Assembly: GCF_001695835.1 (NCBI RefSeq)
Contig: NZ_MBSO01000056.1
Location: 62,001 to 126,000 of the forward strand
Source: Ensifer sp. LC11
GTDB lineage: Bacteria > Pseudomonadota > Alphaproteobacteria > Rhizobiales > Rhizobiaceae
Reading direction: 5' to 3'
DNA: 64,000 nt
Made by a program: the position numbers and the translations under genes. The first letter of the stretch is position 1. Every line of letters starts with the position of its first letter. Shown in pieces: positions 33,287 through 42,248 of the stretch. The notes below the pieces were generated by a model. The model ran no database searches. It had not been told where the DNA came from and was given only the letters and a program-made list of their open reading frames with translations.

Positions 33287-34958
33287 CCTGAGCTGGAGCA
33301 GTGCTTGCCAGATAGCGCTGCAGAGCGGTGCGCGTGTTGGCGAACAGGCGATCGGGGCCGAGCTGATCGGCAAATCCCGATGCGCGCACATAGGCGAGCA
33401 CGTCCGGGTTCAGCTCAGCCAGCCAGACGGTCACCCCGTGTTCGCTGATACGACGCTCGCCTTCCATCATCATCTGGAGCGCAGAGTACTCGATGTCGAA
33501 GACCCGGCTCATGTCGAGCACAAGAACCCGCGGCTTTTGCTTGGCCACAAGCGCCTGCGCCTGATCGGCGACCTGCTGGGCGTTGGCGAAGAACAGGCGC
33601 CCTTCCGGCCTGAGGATCAGCAGGCCCTCAAAGGTTTCGTCATCCGGATGGTCGGCCGACAGCGGTCGCAGCCGGTCGGTCCCGCGCTTGCGGCCGACCA
33701 CATAGACCTTCGCCGACGCCGCCTGGCGCGCAAGCCCTATGAACGAAAGGATGATCGCGACGATGATGCCCTGGAGCGTGCCGAAGAAAAGCACGCCGAG
33801 GAAGGCGGCAAGCGCCCACTGGAACTCCATCCGCCGGCCCTTGCGGACGGACCAGAAATCCGCGGGCCTGATGAGGCCGACCGAGTAGACGATCACGATC
33901 GCCGCAAGAACCGCCTGCGGCAACAGGCCGAGCAGTGGCGCCAGCACCAGCATGGTGGCGGCCGCAGCGGCCGCCGTGACGAGCGATGCCACTTGCGAAT
34001 GGCCGCCAACGGCGCGAACGACCGCCGTCTGTGACGTGCCGCCACCGGCGCTCATTGCGCCGAAGAACCCACCGGCGAGGTTCGCAGCACCCGTCGCAAG
34101 CAACTCGCGATTGGGCCGGATCGGCGGGTCGGACGGAGCGGCGAAGGCCCGGCCGGCGGCAATGGTTTCGGTGAAGCTCATCAGCGCGATCCCGAGCGCG
34201 CCAGGCAGAAGCTCCTGCGCTAGGCTGAGGCTTGGCAGGGTGATCGAGGGCAGCGAGCGCGGAATGAAGCCGACGGTAGAGACCCCCAGCGCCTCCAAGC
34301 CGGCAAACCAGGAAAGCGCAATACCCGCGGCCACCGCCAGGAGCGGTGCTGGCGAATGCGGCCAGAGCCGTTCCAACGCCAGAAGTGCCACCAGCGCCAC
34401 GGCGCCGATCGCAAGGGTCAGAAAGGATGTATCGGGGAGGTGGCCGACGATGCTGAGAATGTCGCGAAAGAAGCCTTCCTTGGCGATGTGAAGGCCGAGC
34501 AGCTTCGGCACCTGGTCAAGCACGATGACGAGACCGATACCGGCCTTGAAGCCGATCAGGACCGGCGACGAAATGAAGTTGGCGACAAATCCGAAGCGTA
34601 GCACCGACGCAAGCACCAGAAGCACGCCGGTTAGCGCGGCAAGCGTCGCCGTTGCCGTGATCAGCTTGCCCGGATCGCCATCGGGGACGGCAAGTCCGAG
34701 CTGCGTGCCGGCGAGGATGGCAAGGGTTGTCGTCGACGAGACGCTCAGCACCCTCGACGTGCCGAGCAACGCATAGACGATCATTGGCACGAAGGCGGTG
34801 TAGAGGCCGATGCTGACGGGAAGACCGGCAACCGTGGCATAGGCCATGGCCTTGGGAAGCACCACGGCGGCAGCTGTCAGCCCCGCAATCACATCCAGGC
34901 GGAAACCTACAGCAAGGCCGCGATCGTCGCCGACAAACGGGTGCTCGTTCGATGCCAT
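33282..34958 (-). CDS. SulP-family anion transporter with STAS domain
   Basis: 558 aa. About eleven membrane helices carry SulP marks (LDVIAGLTAAAVVLPKAMAY, then LLATGAANLAGGFFGAMSAG with GGGTSQTAV) and a C-terminal STAS domain (RLFFANAQQVADQAQALV, then LDMSRVFDIEYSAL). It moves sulfate, bicarbonate or another anion, with the STAS domain on the cytoplasmic side. A pair of TATCATAA direct repeats 11 bp apart (34982 and 34993) in its upstream region could be a regulator site. Confidence 0.92.
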   Translation of the reverse strand: MASNEHPFVGDDRGLAVGFRLDVIAGLTAAAVVLPKAMAYATVAGLPVSIGLYTAFVPMIVYALLGTSRVLSVSSTTTLAILAGTQLGLAVPDGDPGKLITATATLAALTGVLLVLASVLRFGFVANFISSPVLIGFKAGIGLVIVLDQVPKLLGLHIAKEGFFRDILSIVGHLPDTSFLTLAIGAVALVALLALERLWPHSPAPLLAVAAGIALSWFAGLEALGVSTVGFIPRSLPSITLPSLSLAQELLPGALGIALMSFTETIAAGRAFAAPSDPPIRPNRELLATGAANLAGGFFGAMSAGGGTSQTAVVRAVGGHSQVASLVTAAAAAATMLVLAPLLGLLPQAVLAAIVIVYSVGLIRPADFWSVRKGRRMEFQWALAAFLGVLFFGTLQGIIVAIILSFIGLARQAASAKVYVVGRKRGTDRLRPLSADHPDDETFEGLLILRPEGRLFFANAQQVADQAQALVAKQKPRVLVLDMSRVFDIEYSALQMMMEGERRISEHGVTVWLAELNPDVLAYVRASGFADQLGPDRLFANTRTALQRYLASTAPAQA

Positions 34959-34981
34959 CCGGATGCGTTCTCCGGCAGGAA

Positions 34982-35000
34982 TATCATAAAGTTATCATAA
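34982..35000. promoter_or_regulatory. Tandem direct repeat upstream of SulP gene
   Basis: TATCATAA occurs twice with 11 bp period in an AT-rich stretch 24 bp before the SulP start. The helical-turn spacing suggests a regulator site; the protein is unknown. Confidence 0.35.
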
Positions 35001-35238
35001 GCGATAACATCGGGTCCGAGCCGTTGCAAGGAATGATCGCGGCCCGATATCGAGGGCGGCACGTCACCTGCCGGCACCGATGCTGGCGGCCTGCTTGACT
35101 TGCCGCTATCTTGAAATATCCGGGGGTAGGCCGAGAGAAGATGTCGGCTGCCAGGGCGGAAATCCGGGCTTCCTCATCGCGGCTGTGCGGGATGTGGTGC
35201 TATGACAATTCCTCCCGTCCAAGCAGAAGGAGAATTGC

Positions 35239-35592
35239 GTGGCGGAGACACGTGGCAGAGCCCATTCGAGGCGGATGAGACGCCGGTTTTTCTCCAACCT
35301 CTACCAGCAATTGCGCGTGCTGTGGCCGATCTTCTCGGCGATCCTCATCGTGATGGCCGGATGTGGAATTGTCATCGGGCGCATAGAAGGCTGGCGGCTC
35401 GACGAGGCGCTCTACTTCACCTTCGTTACCGGACTTACGATCGGCTACGGCGACATTACACCGAAACATCTAAGCGCCCGGCTGCTGGCGCTCGTCATCG
35501 GCTTTTCCGGTATTGTACTCACGGGCCTTGTCGCGGCGGTCAGCGTCCATGCCTTGAACGCAACGAACAGGGACGACGCGAGCGAACGCTGA
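35239..35592 (+). CDS. Two-helix potassium channel protein
   Basis: 117 aa. Two membrane segments (LWPIFSAILIVMAGCGIVIG and LLALVIGFSGIVLTGLVAAV) flank a pore loop with the selectivity filter TIGYGDI. GTG start with AAGGAGA upstream. Unlike KcsA or KvAP relatives, no cytoplasmic RCK or sensor domain is attached. Likely a simple K+ channel or an ion-channel 2 family protein. Confidence 0.88.
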   Translation: MAETRGRAHSRRMRRRFFSNLYQQLRVLWPIFSAILIVMAGCGIVIGRIEGWRLDEALYFTFVTGLTIGYGDITPKHLSARLLALVIGFSGIVLTGLVAAVSVHALNATNRDDASER

Positions 35593-35645
35593 AGACCGCG
35601 GAGCGGGAGCGGACGTTCCCCTCCCCTCTCCGGCACACCCACAAC

Positions 35646-36248
35646 TCAACCCGCCACGAACCGGCCTTCGGAAACGATCTCGGACAGCGCCTTGCGCGGA
35701 CTCGGCTGCTCGCGCTGCTGCAAGGCTTCGGGAAGCTGCGTCTTGTCGCCGGGCCGACCGATCGCAACGGCCGCCTCGATCCGGTAGCTCTCGGGAACCT
35801 CAAGCTCGGTGCGAGCACGGTCATAGTCGAGGCCGGCCATGCCGTGAGCCTGCCAGCCGGAATGCGCCGCCTGCAGAGCAAGCGCGCCCCAGGCGGCACC
35901 CGCATCGAAGGAATGGGTGTAGGAAGGCACCTCTTTGCTGGCACCGGGCGGCAGCAAAGAGGTCTTCGACAGCACGAAGATCAGGGCCGAAGCCTGTTGC
36001 GCCCAGCTGCGGTTGAACTCGTTCAAGAGCCCGAGAAGCCTGTCCCAGCCCTCTTCGCCGCGGCGCGCATAGACAAAATGCCACGGCTGGGCGTTGTAGG
36101 CCGACGGCGCCCAGCGCGCAGCTTCAAGGATTTCGAACAGCTCGGCCTTGGAGATCTCTGCGCCGGAATAGGCCCGCGGCGACCAGCGTTCGAGGAAGAG
36201 CGGATTGATCACGTGATCCGCAATCCGTGAATTCACATGCAACGTCAT
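35646..36248 (-). CDS. Nitroreductase-family protein
   Basis: 200 aa. The FMN-binding pattern is clear: NPLFLERWSPRAYSG, then ARWAPSAYNAQPWHFVYARR, with GAAWGALALQAAHSG in the middle and AAVAIGRPGD near the end. It is the HBN/NfsB-like group of FMN oxidoreductases. The ATG at 36248 gives the standard N terminus. Substrate unknown. Confidence 0.9.
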   Translation of the reverse strand: MTLHVNSRIADHVINPLFLERWSPRAYSGAEISKAELFEILEAARWAPSAYNAQPWHFVYARRGEEGWDRLLGLLNEFNRSWAQQASALIFVLSKTSLLPPGASKEVPSYTHSFDAGAAWGALALQAAHSGWQAHGMAGLDYDRARTELEVPESYRIEAAVAIGRPGDKTQLPEALQQREQPSPRKALSEIVSEGRFVAG

Positions 36249-36294
36249 CTTGAAATTCCATTCATCGACGGCATCCTGCCGCCATTCAGGGTGG

Positions 36295-36507
36295 TCACTG
36301 GCGGCCGAAACTCTCATACCGGTCGCAACGACTTCTCAGGGTCGAAATCTCGTCGGAAAGTTCGGCGATACGGTCCCGCAGTTCATTGACCGTGCCGTCC
36401 TCGATTTCATCGAAACCGAAACAGTCGCGTGCCTCATGAAGCTCCAACCGGCCCTGCAGGACCTCCCGGATCGCGCTCAAACGCTCATATTGCCGCAGCA
36501 TGCTCAT
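36295..36507 (-). CDS. Small coiled-coil protein, hypothetical
   Basis: 70 aa. Mostly charged with heptad-like leucines (ELRDRIAELSDEISTLRSRC). ATG at 36507 has GAGG upstream. Located 46 bp upstream of the nitroreductase gene on the same strand. No known family recognised. Confidence 0.5.
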   Translation of the reverse strand: MSMLRQYERLSAIREVLQGRLELHEARDCFGFDEIEDGTVNELRDRIAELSDEISTLRSRCDRYESFGRQ

Positions 36508-36820
<313 letters not shown>

Positions 36821-37015
36821 TCAAATGGAACGGACGTTCTTCACATCGGGGCGGTTGCCATCAAGGAAACCCATGTCCCGCTTCAGGTGATCCGACAGAT
36901 CCCTGACGTCGACGACCTCGGATGCTGGGCGCTTGCGGGTAAACAAAAGCGCCAGCCACGAACGCGCAGAAAAATCGTTTGTCGACGAAAAACTACGTAC
37001 TTGAATGGTTGTCAT
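36821..37015 (-). CDS. DUF1127-like small protein
   Basis: 64 aa. The C-terminal half (VRDLSDHLKRDMGFLDGNRP) matches the DUF1127 end pattern, and the N-terminal half is basic (SWLALLFTRKRPAS). ATG at 37015 has GAGG nine bases upstream. It is divergent from the LysR gene, like the DUF1127/LysR pair at 9201-10503. That repeated pairing is worth noting. Confidence 0.6.
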   Translation of the reverse strand: MTTIQVRSFSSTNDFSARSWLALLFTRKRPASEVVDVRDLSDHLKRDMGFLDGNRPDVKNVRSI

Positions 37016-37104
37016 AGCTGTCATCCTCTTCATCAGTCCGTCTAATGGACGCACCTTGAAAGTGGTTATGAACAGCATCACCTTCCAATCGAATATCGCG
37101 TATC

Positions 37105-37130
37105 ATGCATAAGGCCAATTAATGCATAAG
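37105..37130. promoter_or_regulatory. Direct repeat at the LysR start
   Basis: ATGCATAAG occurs at 37105-37113 and again at 37122-37130, where it includes the LysR start codon. The 17 bp period suggests a binding site used in autoregulation, or a duplicated start. Confidence 0.4.
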
Positions 37131-38021
37131 ACACTTCCCCTTCCGCCATTGACGGCCATGCGCGTCTTTGAGGCCGTGGCCCGGCACGCAAGCTTCACCA
37201 AGGCCGCAAACGAGCTCGGCATGACCCAGGCCGCGGTCAGCTATCAGATCAAGGTTCTCGAGGATCGGGTCGGAGCGCCGCTGTTCCTGCGCCGGCCGCG
37301 CCAGATCGCCCTGACGGAGGTAGGGCAGCGGCTGGCGCCGGCCGTCACGCAAGCCTTCGAACAGCTGAGCGAAGCTTACGTCGCGGCGCGCGGCGGTGCC
37401 CAGGGAACGCTTGTGATCAGCACGATCGCAACCTTTGCCTCCAACTGGCTGGCGCGGCGCCTCGGATCCTTCCAGATCGCCCACCCTTCCCTGGCCGTCC
37501 GACTTCAGACGGAACCGCATCTGGTCGACTTTACCCGCGAAGAAGTGGACATCGGCATTCGCTCGGGCAGCGGAGATTGGCCGGGGCTTGCTGCTCACCG
37601 GCTCATCGATGCCGATTTCACCCCGATGCTCAGCCCAAGCCTGGCGGCGAGCATCGGCGGGATAAAGGAGCCGGCCGATCTCCTGCGCCTACCGCTGCTC
37701 GATACCGCCGACCCCTGGTGGGCGAAGTGGTTCAAGGCCGCTGATGTGTCGGTGGAAGGGCTTGCCAGCCGGCCGGGCAGCAGCATGGGCGCCCAGGTTT
37801 ACGAGGGCAATGCGGCGGCGGCCGGCCAGGGTGTCGCAATCCTGACACCGGCCTTTTTCGCCGCCGAACTGGCGGACGGGCGCCTCGTCCAACCTTTCGA
37901 CCTTCTCTGCAACGACGACCACGCCTATTGGCTTGTCTATCCGGAGACGCGGCGGAATTCGCCGAAGATCAGCGCCTTCCGGCAATGGATCCTCGGCGAG
38001 CTTGCGGCATCGTCGAGCTGA
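37122..38021 (+). CDS. LysR-family regulator, GcvA-like
   Basis: 299 aa. The N terminus reads PPLTAMRVFEAVARHASFTK and MTQAAVSYQIKVLEDRVGAP, a GcvA-type helix-turn-helix. The ligand domain has EEVDIGIRSGSGDWPGLAA and the end DDHAYWLVYPETRRNSPKI. Divergent from a DUF1127-like gene. It precedes the N-formylglutamate amidohydrolase gene by 118 bp on the same strand but need not be its regulator. Confidence 0.9.
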   Translation: MHKTLPLPPLTAMRVFEAVARHASFTKAANELGMTQAAVSYQIKVLEDRVGAPLFLRRPRQIALTEVGQRLAPAVTQAFEQLSEAYVAARGGAQGTLVISTIATFASNWLARRLGSFQIAHPSLAVRLQTEPHLVDFTREEVDIGIRSGSGDWPGLAAHRLIDADFTPMLSPSLAASIGGIKEPADLLRLPLLDTADPWWAKWFKAADVSVEGLASRPGSSMGAQVYEGNAAAAGQGVAILTPAFFAAELADGRLVQPFDLLCNDDHAYWLVYPETRRNSPKISAFRQWILGELAASSS

Positions 38022-38139
38022 GGCGTGACCACGCCCCGCGCCTGCATCGTTGGTTCGCGCAGAGGATTTTTGGCTTGCCTCCGGAACCCGGAAGCGTGAT
38101 GAGGAGTTGAGCTCCCAGACGAGGCGTCCGGGAGAAAAC

Positions 38140-38964
38140 ATGCAGCGCGAGCCGACGGATCAATTCCATTCTTCCACCGAAAACGCCTGGTGGAGCATCC
38201 ACCGCGGCGACGGCCCCATCGTCGGCTCCGCGATCCACAACGGACACGCCATGCGGCGTGACGCGCGCGCGCTCGTTGCGCTCTCGGACGAGGAACGGCT
38301 GCGCGAGGAAGACCCTTTCACGGAGTTCATCATCCGCGATCTCGCCAACCGCGTCGTCGTCCACCGCTCCCGTTTCGAGGTCGATCTCAACCGCGCCCGT
38401 TCGGGCGCTGTCTATATCGAACCGGCACAGGCCTGGGGCCTGACGGTGTGGAACGGGCGTCCGCCGCCTGATCTGATCGAGGCTTCGCTCGCAGTGCACG
38501 ACGAGTATTACGCGATGCTTCTGCCCATGCTGACGGCCATCGAACGGCGCTACGGGCATTTCATCGTCCTCGACGTGCATAGCTACAATTATCGGCGCGG
38601 CGGCCCGCACGCCGAGCCAGCCGATGCCATCGACACGCCGGAGATCAACATCGGGACCTATACGATGGACCGGTGCAAATGGGCCGGTGTCATCGATGCC
38701 CTGATGGCCGCCCTCAGCACGGCAAAGGTCTCCGGCCGTCTGCTGGACGTGCGCGAGAACGTTGCTTTCCAGGGACGCGGGGAGCACACGCGCTTCATTC
38801 ACGAGCACTTCCCGGAGACTGGCTGCGCGCTCGCGATCGAGTTCAAGAAGACCTTCATGGACGAGTGGACCGGCAAGCCGGATCTTGAGGCCCTGCGGTC
38901 GTTGCGCGCGCTGGTCGGCTCGCTCGTCCCGACCCTGACCGAGGCGCTCGTGAGGCAGCAGTGA
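38140..38964 (+). CDS. N-formylglutamate amidohydrolase family protein
   Basis: 274 aa. The zinc-amidohydrolase pattern is seen (VGSAIHNGHAMRRDARA, then IVLDVHSYNYRRGGP and TRFIHEHFPETGCALAIEFK). GGGAGA precedes the ATG. The stop overlaps the GTG start of the QEGLA gene. N-formylglutamate deformylase (HutG-type) normally sits in histidine catabolism, but here no hut gene is near; the substrate is therefore probably a different acyl amino acid or peptide-like compound. Confidence 0.88.
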   Translation: MQREPTDQFHSSTENAWWSIHRGDGPIVGSAIHNGHAMRRDARALVALSDEERLREEDPFTEFIIRDLANRVVVHRSRFEVDLNRARSGAVYIEPAQAWGLTVWNGRPPPDLIEASLAVHDEYYAMLLPMLTAIERRYGHFIVLDVHSYNYRRGGPHAEPADAIDTPEINIGTYTMDRCKWAGVIDALMAALSTAKVSGRLLDVRENVAFQGRGEHTRFIHEHFPETGCALAIEFKKTFMDEWTGKPDLEALRSLRALVGSLVPTLTEALVRQQ

Positions 38965-40844
38965 CGGAGCGTGAACACACCCTTGCCGATCCGCTCGGGG
39001 ATTGGCTCGATGACGCCGTTGCCCGCTTGAGGGATGGTCGGGCCGTGCGAAGGGATTTTGGCGAAGGCGGACGGCTGCACGTCGACCGGCTGCTTCCCTT
39101 TCTTTGCGTGCACATCGCCGAGGATCGCGAGCAGCCTGTCGCCCGCGACATCGCACAGGCCAACGCCGCCTATCTTCTGGCGCCGACCATGGTGGCGGCC
39201 GTCACCATCATCGAGCGGATCGGCCGCGTGATCAAAGAGCGCCTGGGCATGTTCATCGTGCTCGAATTCGCGGAGCTCGAAAGCGACGATCCGCCGGCGA
39301 AGGACGCGCCCTTCCTGCCGCCCTTCCTGATCGAGGTGGTGACGGGAACGCGGCCCAGCGAGCAGATGGCTGCGAAAGCCCTGGTCGAGACGGCTGCGAC
39401 AATCGAAGGCAAATTCCGGACGCCGCATGTGACGCTCGTCTCACGCGACCCTGATCCGGCGGCAAGCGGCAAGCGCTTGGCGATCGACTTTCCCCATCTG
39501 ACCGTTCGCTTCGCCCCGATCTATTGCGAGCCGGGCACGCGCCGTATCTACCCGCAACTGCGCGAGCGACTGGTCGCAAGCATGTTTGATGCGGGCCTGC
39601 GAGCCGTTGCCGCCTTCGCCCGTGCCAAATCCGACAAGCTGCCACTGCCGACGCACCGTGCCTTTGGCCGCAAGGCGTTCGTTGACGCGGTGGTGCGTGC
39701 CGATCGCGGCATCGACGAGATCGCTTCGAGCTTCGATTTCCTGCTGGCGGTGACGCCGATCAACGCCGAGAGCGCCTGGGCGGAGTTTGCGTCGAACGGC
39801 TTTTCCCGCAGCCCCCGCCTCTACTATCGGCCGCTGACGCTGCAGATCGAGACGGCCAAGCGCAAGCTTTTCTCGCTCGGCTTCGAACACCTCGAAGACC
39901 CGCTGCTTTATGCGCTCTACCGGGAAAAGCAGCAGGAAGTCGACCTGCAGCTCTCGATGATTTCGGCGCGAGAGGCCCGCACGTTCGTCGAGCTTGGCCG
40001 CGCGCTCTATGGTCCGGTGGAAGCCGAGCTTCTGGACACGGCCTGCGCCATCCTTGCGCAAACCGCAGCCGCCGGCGACGCGAAGCCTATCGCCGAAGAC
40101 AGGCGCGACTGCCACTACATAAGGGAGCGCGCACAGGCGATGGTGGCCGCCTATCGGCGGCAGTCGGCCGATTTCACCGCATCCATCGAGCTGCGCGACG
40201 ATCTGCCCGCCGGCCTCCTCGTCTCCCGTGGCCAGCTGTTGATTGCCCGCAGCTCGGCGCTCGATGCCGGTCGCGTCGAAGCACTGCTCAATCATGAAGT
40301 CGGCGTTCATCTGCTGACCTATTTCAACGGCTCGGCCCAGGGGCTGAGGATCTTTCGCTCCGGCCTTGCAGGCTACGAGGGCATGCAGGAAGGGCTCGCA
40401 GTCTTTGCCGAATATCTGAGCGCAGGCATGACGCCGGAACGATTGCGGGTCCTCGCAGCCAGGGTCGTCGGCTGCGCCTCTATGCTTGACGGCGCCCTGT
40501 TTTCGGAAACCTACCGGCTTTTGACGGACGGTCACGGCTTTGCCGCCTCCGAGGCCTTCAACATCACGCTGCGCATCTATCGCGGCGGCGGACTGGTCAA
40601 GGACGCGATCTATCTGCGCGGGCTCATGCAGCTCCTCGACCATCTCGCCGCCGGCGGCAGCCTCGAGCCCTTCTGGATGGGCAAGATTGCCGCGTCGCAC
40701 TTCGCCGCAATCCAGGAACTCAACTTGCGTGGCCTGCTTGGTCCGGCCGCCATTCGCCCTATCTTCCTTGATGACGTCAAAGCGGGCGACCGCCTTCAGC
40801 GAGCGCATAGGGGAATGACCCCGCTCGACATGGTCGCAGACTAG
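38961..40844 (+). CDS. QEGLA-motif protein (DUF1704), putative zinc metallopeptidase
   Basis: 627 aa. Annotated in related genomes as flavohemoglobin expression-modulating QEGLA protein. The C-terminal half carries HEVGVH (445-450), a zinc HExxH motif, and QEGLA (476-480), with Glu477 as possible third ligand. This pattern is shared with the DUF1704/MATCAP family, whose eukaryotic members are tyrosine carboxypeptidases. GTG start with GTGA overlap of the previous stop. It would act as a peptidase on a modified peptide or amino acid, but the bacterial substrate is unknown. Confidence 0.85.
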   Translation: MTEREHTLADPLGDWLDDAVARLRDGRAVRRDFGEGGRLHVDRLLPFLCVHIAEDREQPVARDIAQANAAYLLAPTMVAAVTIIERIGRVIKERLGMFIVLEFAELESDDPPAKDAPFLPPFLIEVVTGTRPSEQMAAKALVETAATIEGKFRTPHVTLVSRDPDPAASGKRLAIDFPHLTVRFAPIYCEPGTRRIYPQLRERLVASMFDAGLRAVAAFARAKSDKLPLPTHRAFGRKAFVDAVVRADRGIDEIASSFDFLLAVTPINAESAWAEFASNGFSRSPRLYYRPLTLQIETAKRKLFSLGFEHLEDPLLYALYREKQQEVDLQLSMISAREARTFVELGRALYGPVEAELLDTACAILAQTAAAGDAKPIAEDRRDCHYIRERAQAMVAAYRRQSADFTASIELRDDLPAGLLVSRGQLLIARSSALDAGRVEALLNHEVGVHLLTYFNGSAQGLRIFRSGLAGYEGMQEGLAVFAEYLSAGMTPERLRVLAARVVGCASMLDGALFSETYRLLTDGHGFAASEAFNITLRIYRGGGLVKDAIYLRGLMQLLDHLAAGGSLEPFWMGKIAASHFAAIQELNLRGLLGPAAIRPIFLDDVKAGDRLQRAHRGMTPLDMVAD

Positions 40845-41007
40845 TGGAACGAATTTGACGATTGCGCCCCGTTTACCGCACGCGTTCTGCTCAAATGTCA
40901 AATTCGGAATTTCCACTGGCATCATAGCGTTACGAGTGGTCCTCGAGAATCGGACATTTGCTCTCGAGGACGCTGAGATCACATGCAAATGTCGGAATCG
41001 GACCACT
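40843..41007. repeat. Nested palindromic intergenic element
   Basis: Two imperfect inverted repeats in tandem. The first (40843-40917) pairs AGTGGAACGAATTTGAC with GTCAAATTCGGAATTTCCACT. The second (40935-41007) pairs AGTGGTCC...GACATTTGC with GCAAATGTC...GGACCACT, with an inner TCCTCGAG/CTCGAGGA pair. Both use AGTGG outer arms. It lies between the QEGLA and ATP-grasp genes and resembles a rhizobial palindromic repeat. Confidence 0.65.
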
Positions 41008-41017
41008 GGGAAACCGG

Positions 41018-42064
41018 ATGCGCATTGCCTTTCTCGTCAACTCCATCGAAGGCGAAGAAACATTTTACGCAACGACCTCGCTTGCGCTCGCCGGCCTCGC
41101 ACGCGGCCACGAGGTGCTCTACGTCACGCCGGGCGATTTCGCGCTGAGGGCCGACGGGCGGCTGATGATCCATGCTTTAAGCCTGGGGGCGGCGAAGCCG
41201 CGCAAGGCCGAGACCTTCATCGCCGCGCTCAAGGGCGATCACACCCGGCGGGAAGTCCTCGACATAGCCGACGTCCAGGTCCTGTTTTTGAGAAACGACC
41301 CGTCGGAAGACACCGGCCCGCGGCCTTGGGCCGCCCAAGCCGGCGTGATCTTCGGCAGGCTCGCGGCCGAACGCGGAGCAATCGTCGTCAACGATGCCGA
41401 CGGCCTGGCTCTGGCGCAGAACAAGCTCTATCTCCAGGACTTTCCGGAAGTCGTGCGGCCGACAACGCTGATATCGAAGCATATCGAGGAGGTCAGAGCC
41501 TTCGTCGACGAGCATCCCGAGGGCGTCATCCTGAAACCGCTGCAGGGTTCCGGCGGCCGGAATGTCTTCAAGGTCAGTTCCAGCCACGAAACCAACCTCA
41601 ACCAGATTTTCGAGGCTGTCAGCGAAATGGGCTACGTCATCGCTCAGGAATATCTGCCCGCAGCATCCGAGGGCGATGTCAGGCTGTTCCTCATGAACGG
41701 CCGGCCGCTCAAGCGCGGCGATACCTATGCTGCCGTCCGGCGTGTCCCTGCGGAAGGGGATCTGCGTTCCAACATGCATGCCAACGGCACGGCCGCGCCG
41801 GCGGTGATCACACCCGAGATGCTCGCCGTCGCGGAACAGATGCGGCCCAAACTCGTGCGCGACGGCATGTTCCTCGTCGGCCTCGACGTCGTCGGCGACA
41901 GGCTCGTCGAGGTCAATGTCTTTACCCCCGGCGCACTGCCTGAAATCGCCGAGCTGACCTCGGTCGATTTCAGCGAGGATATCGTGGCAGCGCTCGAACG
42001 GAAGCTCTCTATCAAGCAGGCTTACGCAGGCGCGCTCTCCAATCGCGAGCTTGCCACGCTCTGA
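41018..42064 (+). CDS. Glutathione synthetase-like ATP-grasp ligase
   Basis: 348 aa. It begins MRIAFLVNSIEGEETFYATT like GshB-type ATP-grasp proteins. The central domain has EGVILKPLQGSGGRNVFKV (nucleotide-lysine region) and DVRLFLMNGRPLK, and the metal site is DRLVEVNVFTPGALPEI (Glu and Asn ligands). These enzymes activate a carboxylate as acyl phosphate and join it to an amine. ATG at 41018 is chosen for the start. It lies 174 bp after the QEGLA gene; the gap is a palindromic element, so cotranscription is likely but not certain. Confidence 0.85.
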   Translation: MRIAFLVNSIEGEETFYATTSLALAGLARGHEVLYVTPGDFALRADGRLMIHALSLGAAKPRKAETFIAALKGDHTRREVLDIADVQVLFLRNDPSEDTGPRPWAAQAGVIFGRLAAERGAIVVNDADGLALAQNKLYLQDFPEVVRPTTLISKHIEEVRAFVDEHPEGVILKPLQGSGGRNVFKVSSSHETNLNQIFEAVSEMGYVIAQEYLPAASEGDVRLFLMNGRPLKRGDTYAAVRRVPAEGDLRSNMHANGTAAPAVITPEMLAVAEQMRPKLVRDGMFLVGLDVVGDRLVEVNVFTPGALPEIAELTSVDFSEDIVAALERKLSIKQAYAGALSNRELATL

Positions 42065-42119
42065 ACGGAGACGACATTTGCACCAATCCGCTCCACCGGC
42101 AGGAAAACGTCGCCGCCTA

Positions 42120-42223
42120 GTGCATCCCGCTCTCAAGTGGGTCCACGTGAGGCGGAAAGATGCTCTAGAATCAAAGTGCTAGAGCGTCCTTAGTGCGTTC
42201 ATATGAACGCACGGCGCTCTAGG
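42120..42223. repeat. Mosaic palindromic intergenic repeat, copy 2 (RIME-like)
   Basis: Second copy of the element at 33185-33286. It has GCATCCCGCTCT, AGGCGGAAAGATGCTCTAG, then the perfect palindrome GTGCGTTCATATGAACGCAC at 42193-42212 and GGCGCTCTAG. The gap sits between the ATP-grasp and iron ABC operons. Confidence 0.75.
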
Positions 42224-42248
42224 CAGCGACATCTTTCATTTCTGGCGC

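Noticed and set aside
39441-41006. 521-codon antisense frame opposite the QEGLA gene
   Set aside because: Same reason; the sense strand has motifs HEVGVH and QEGLA.
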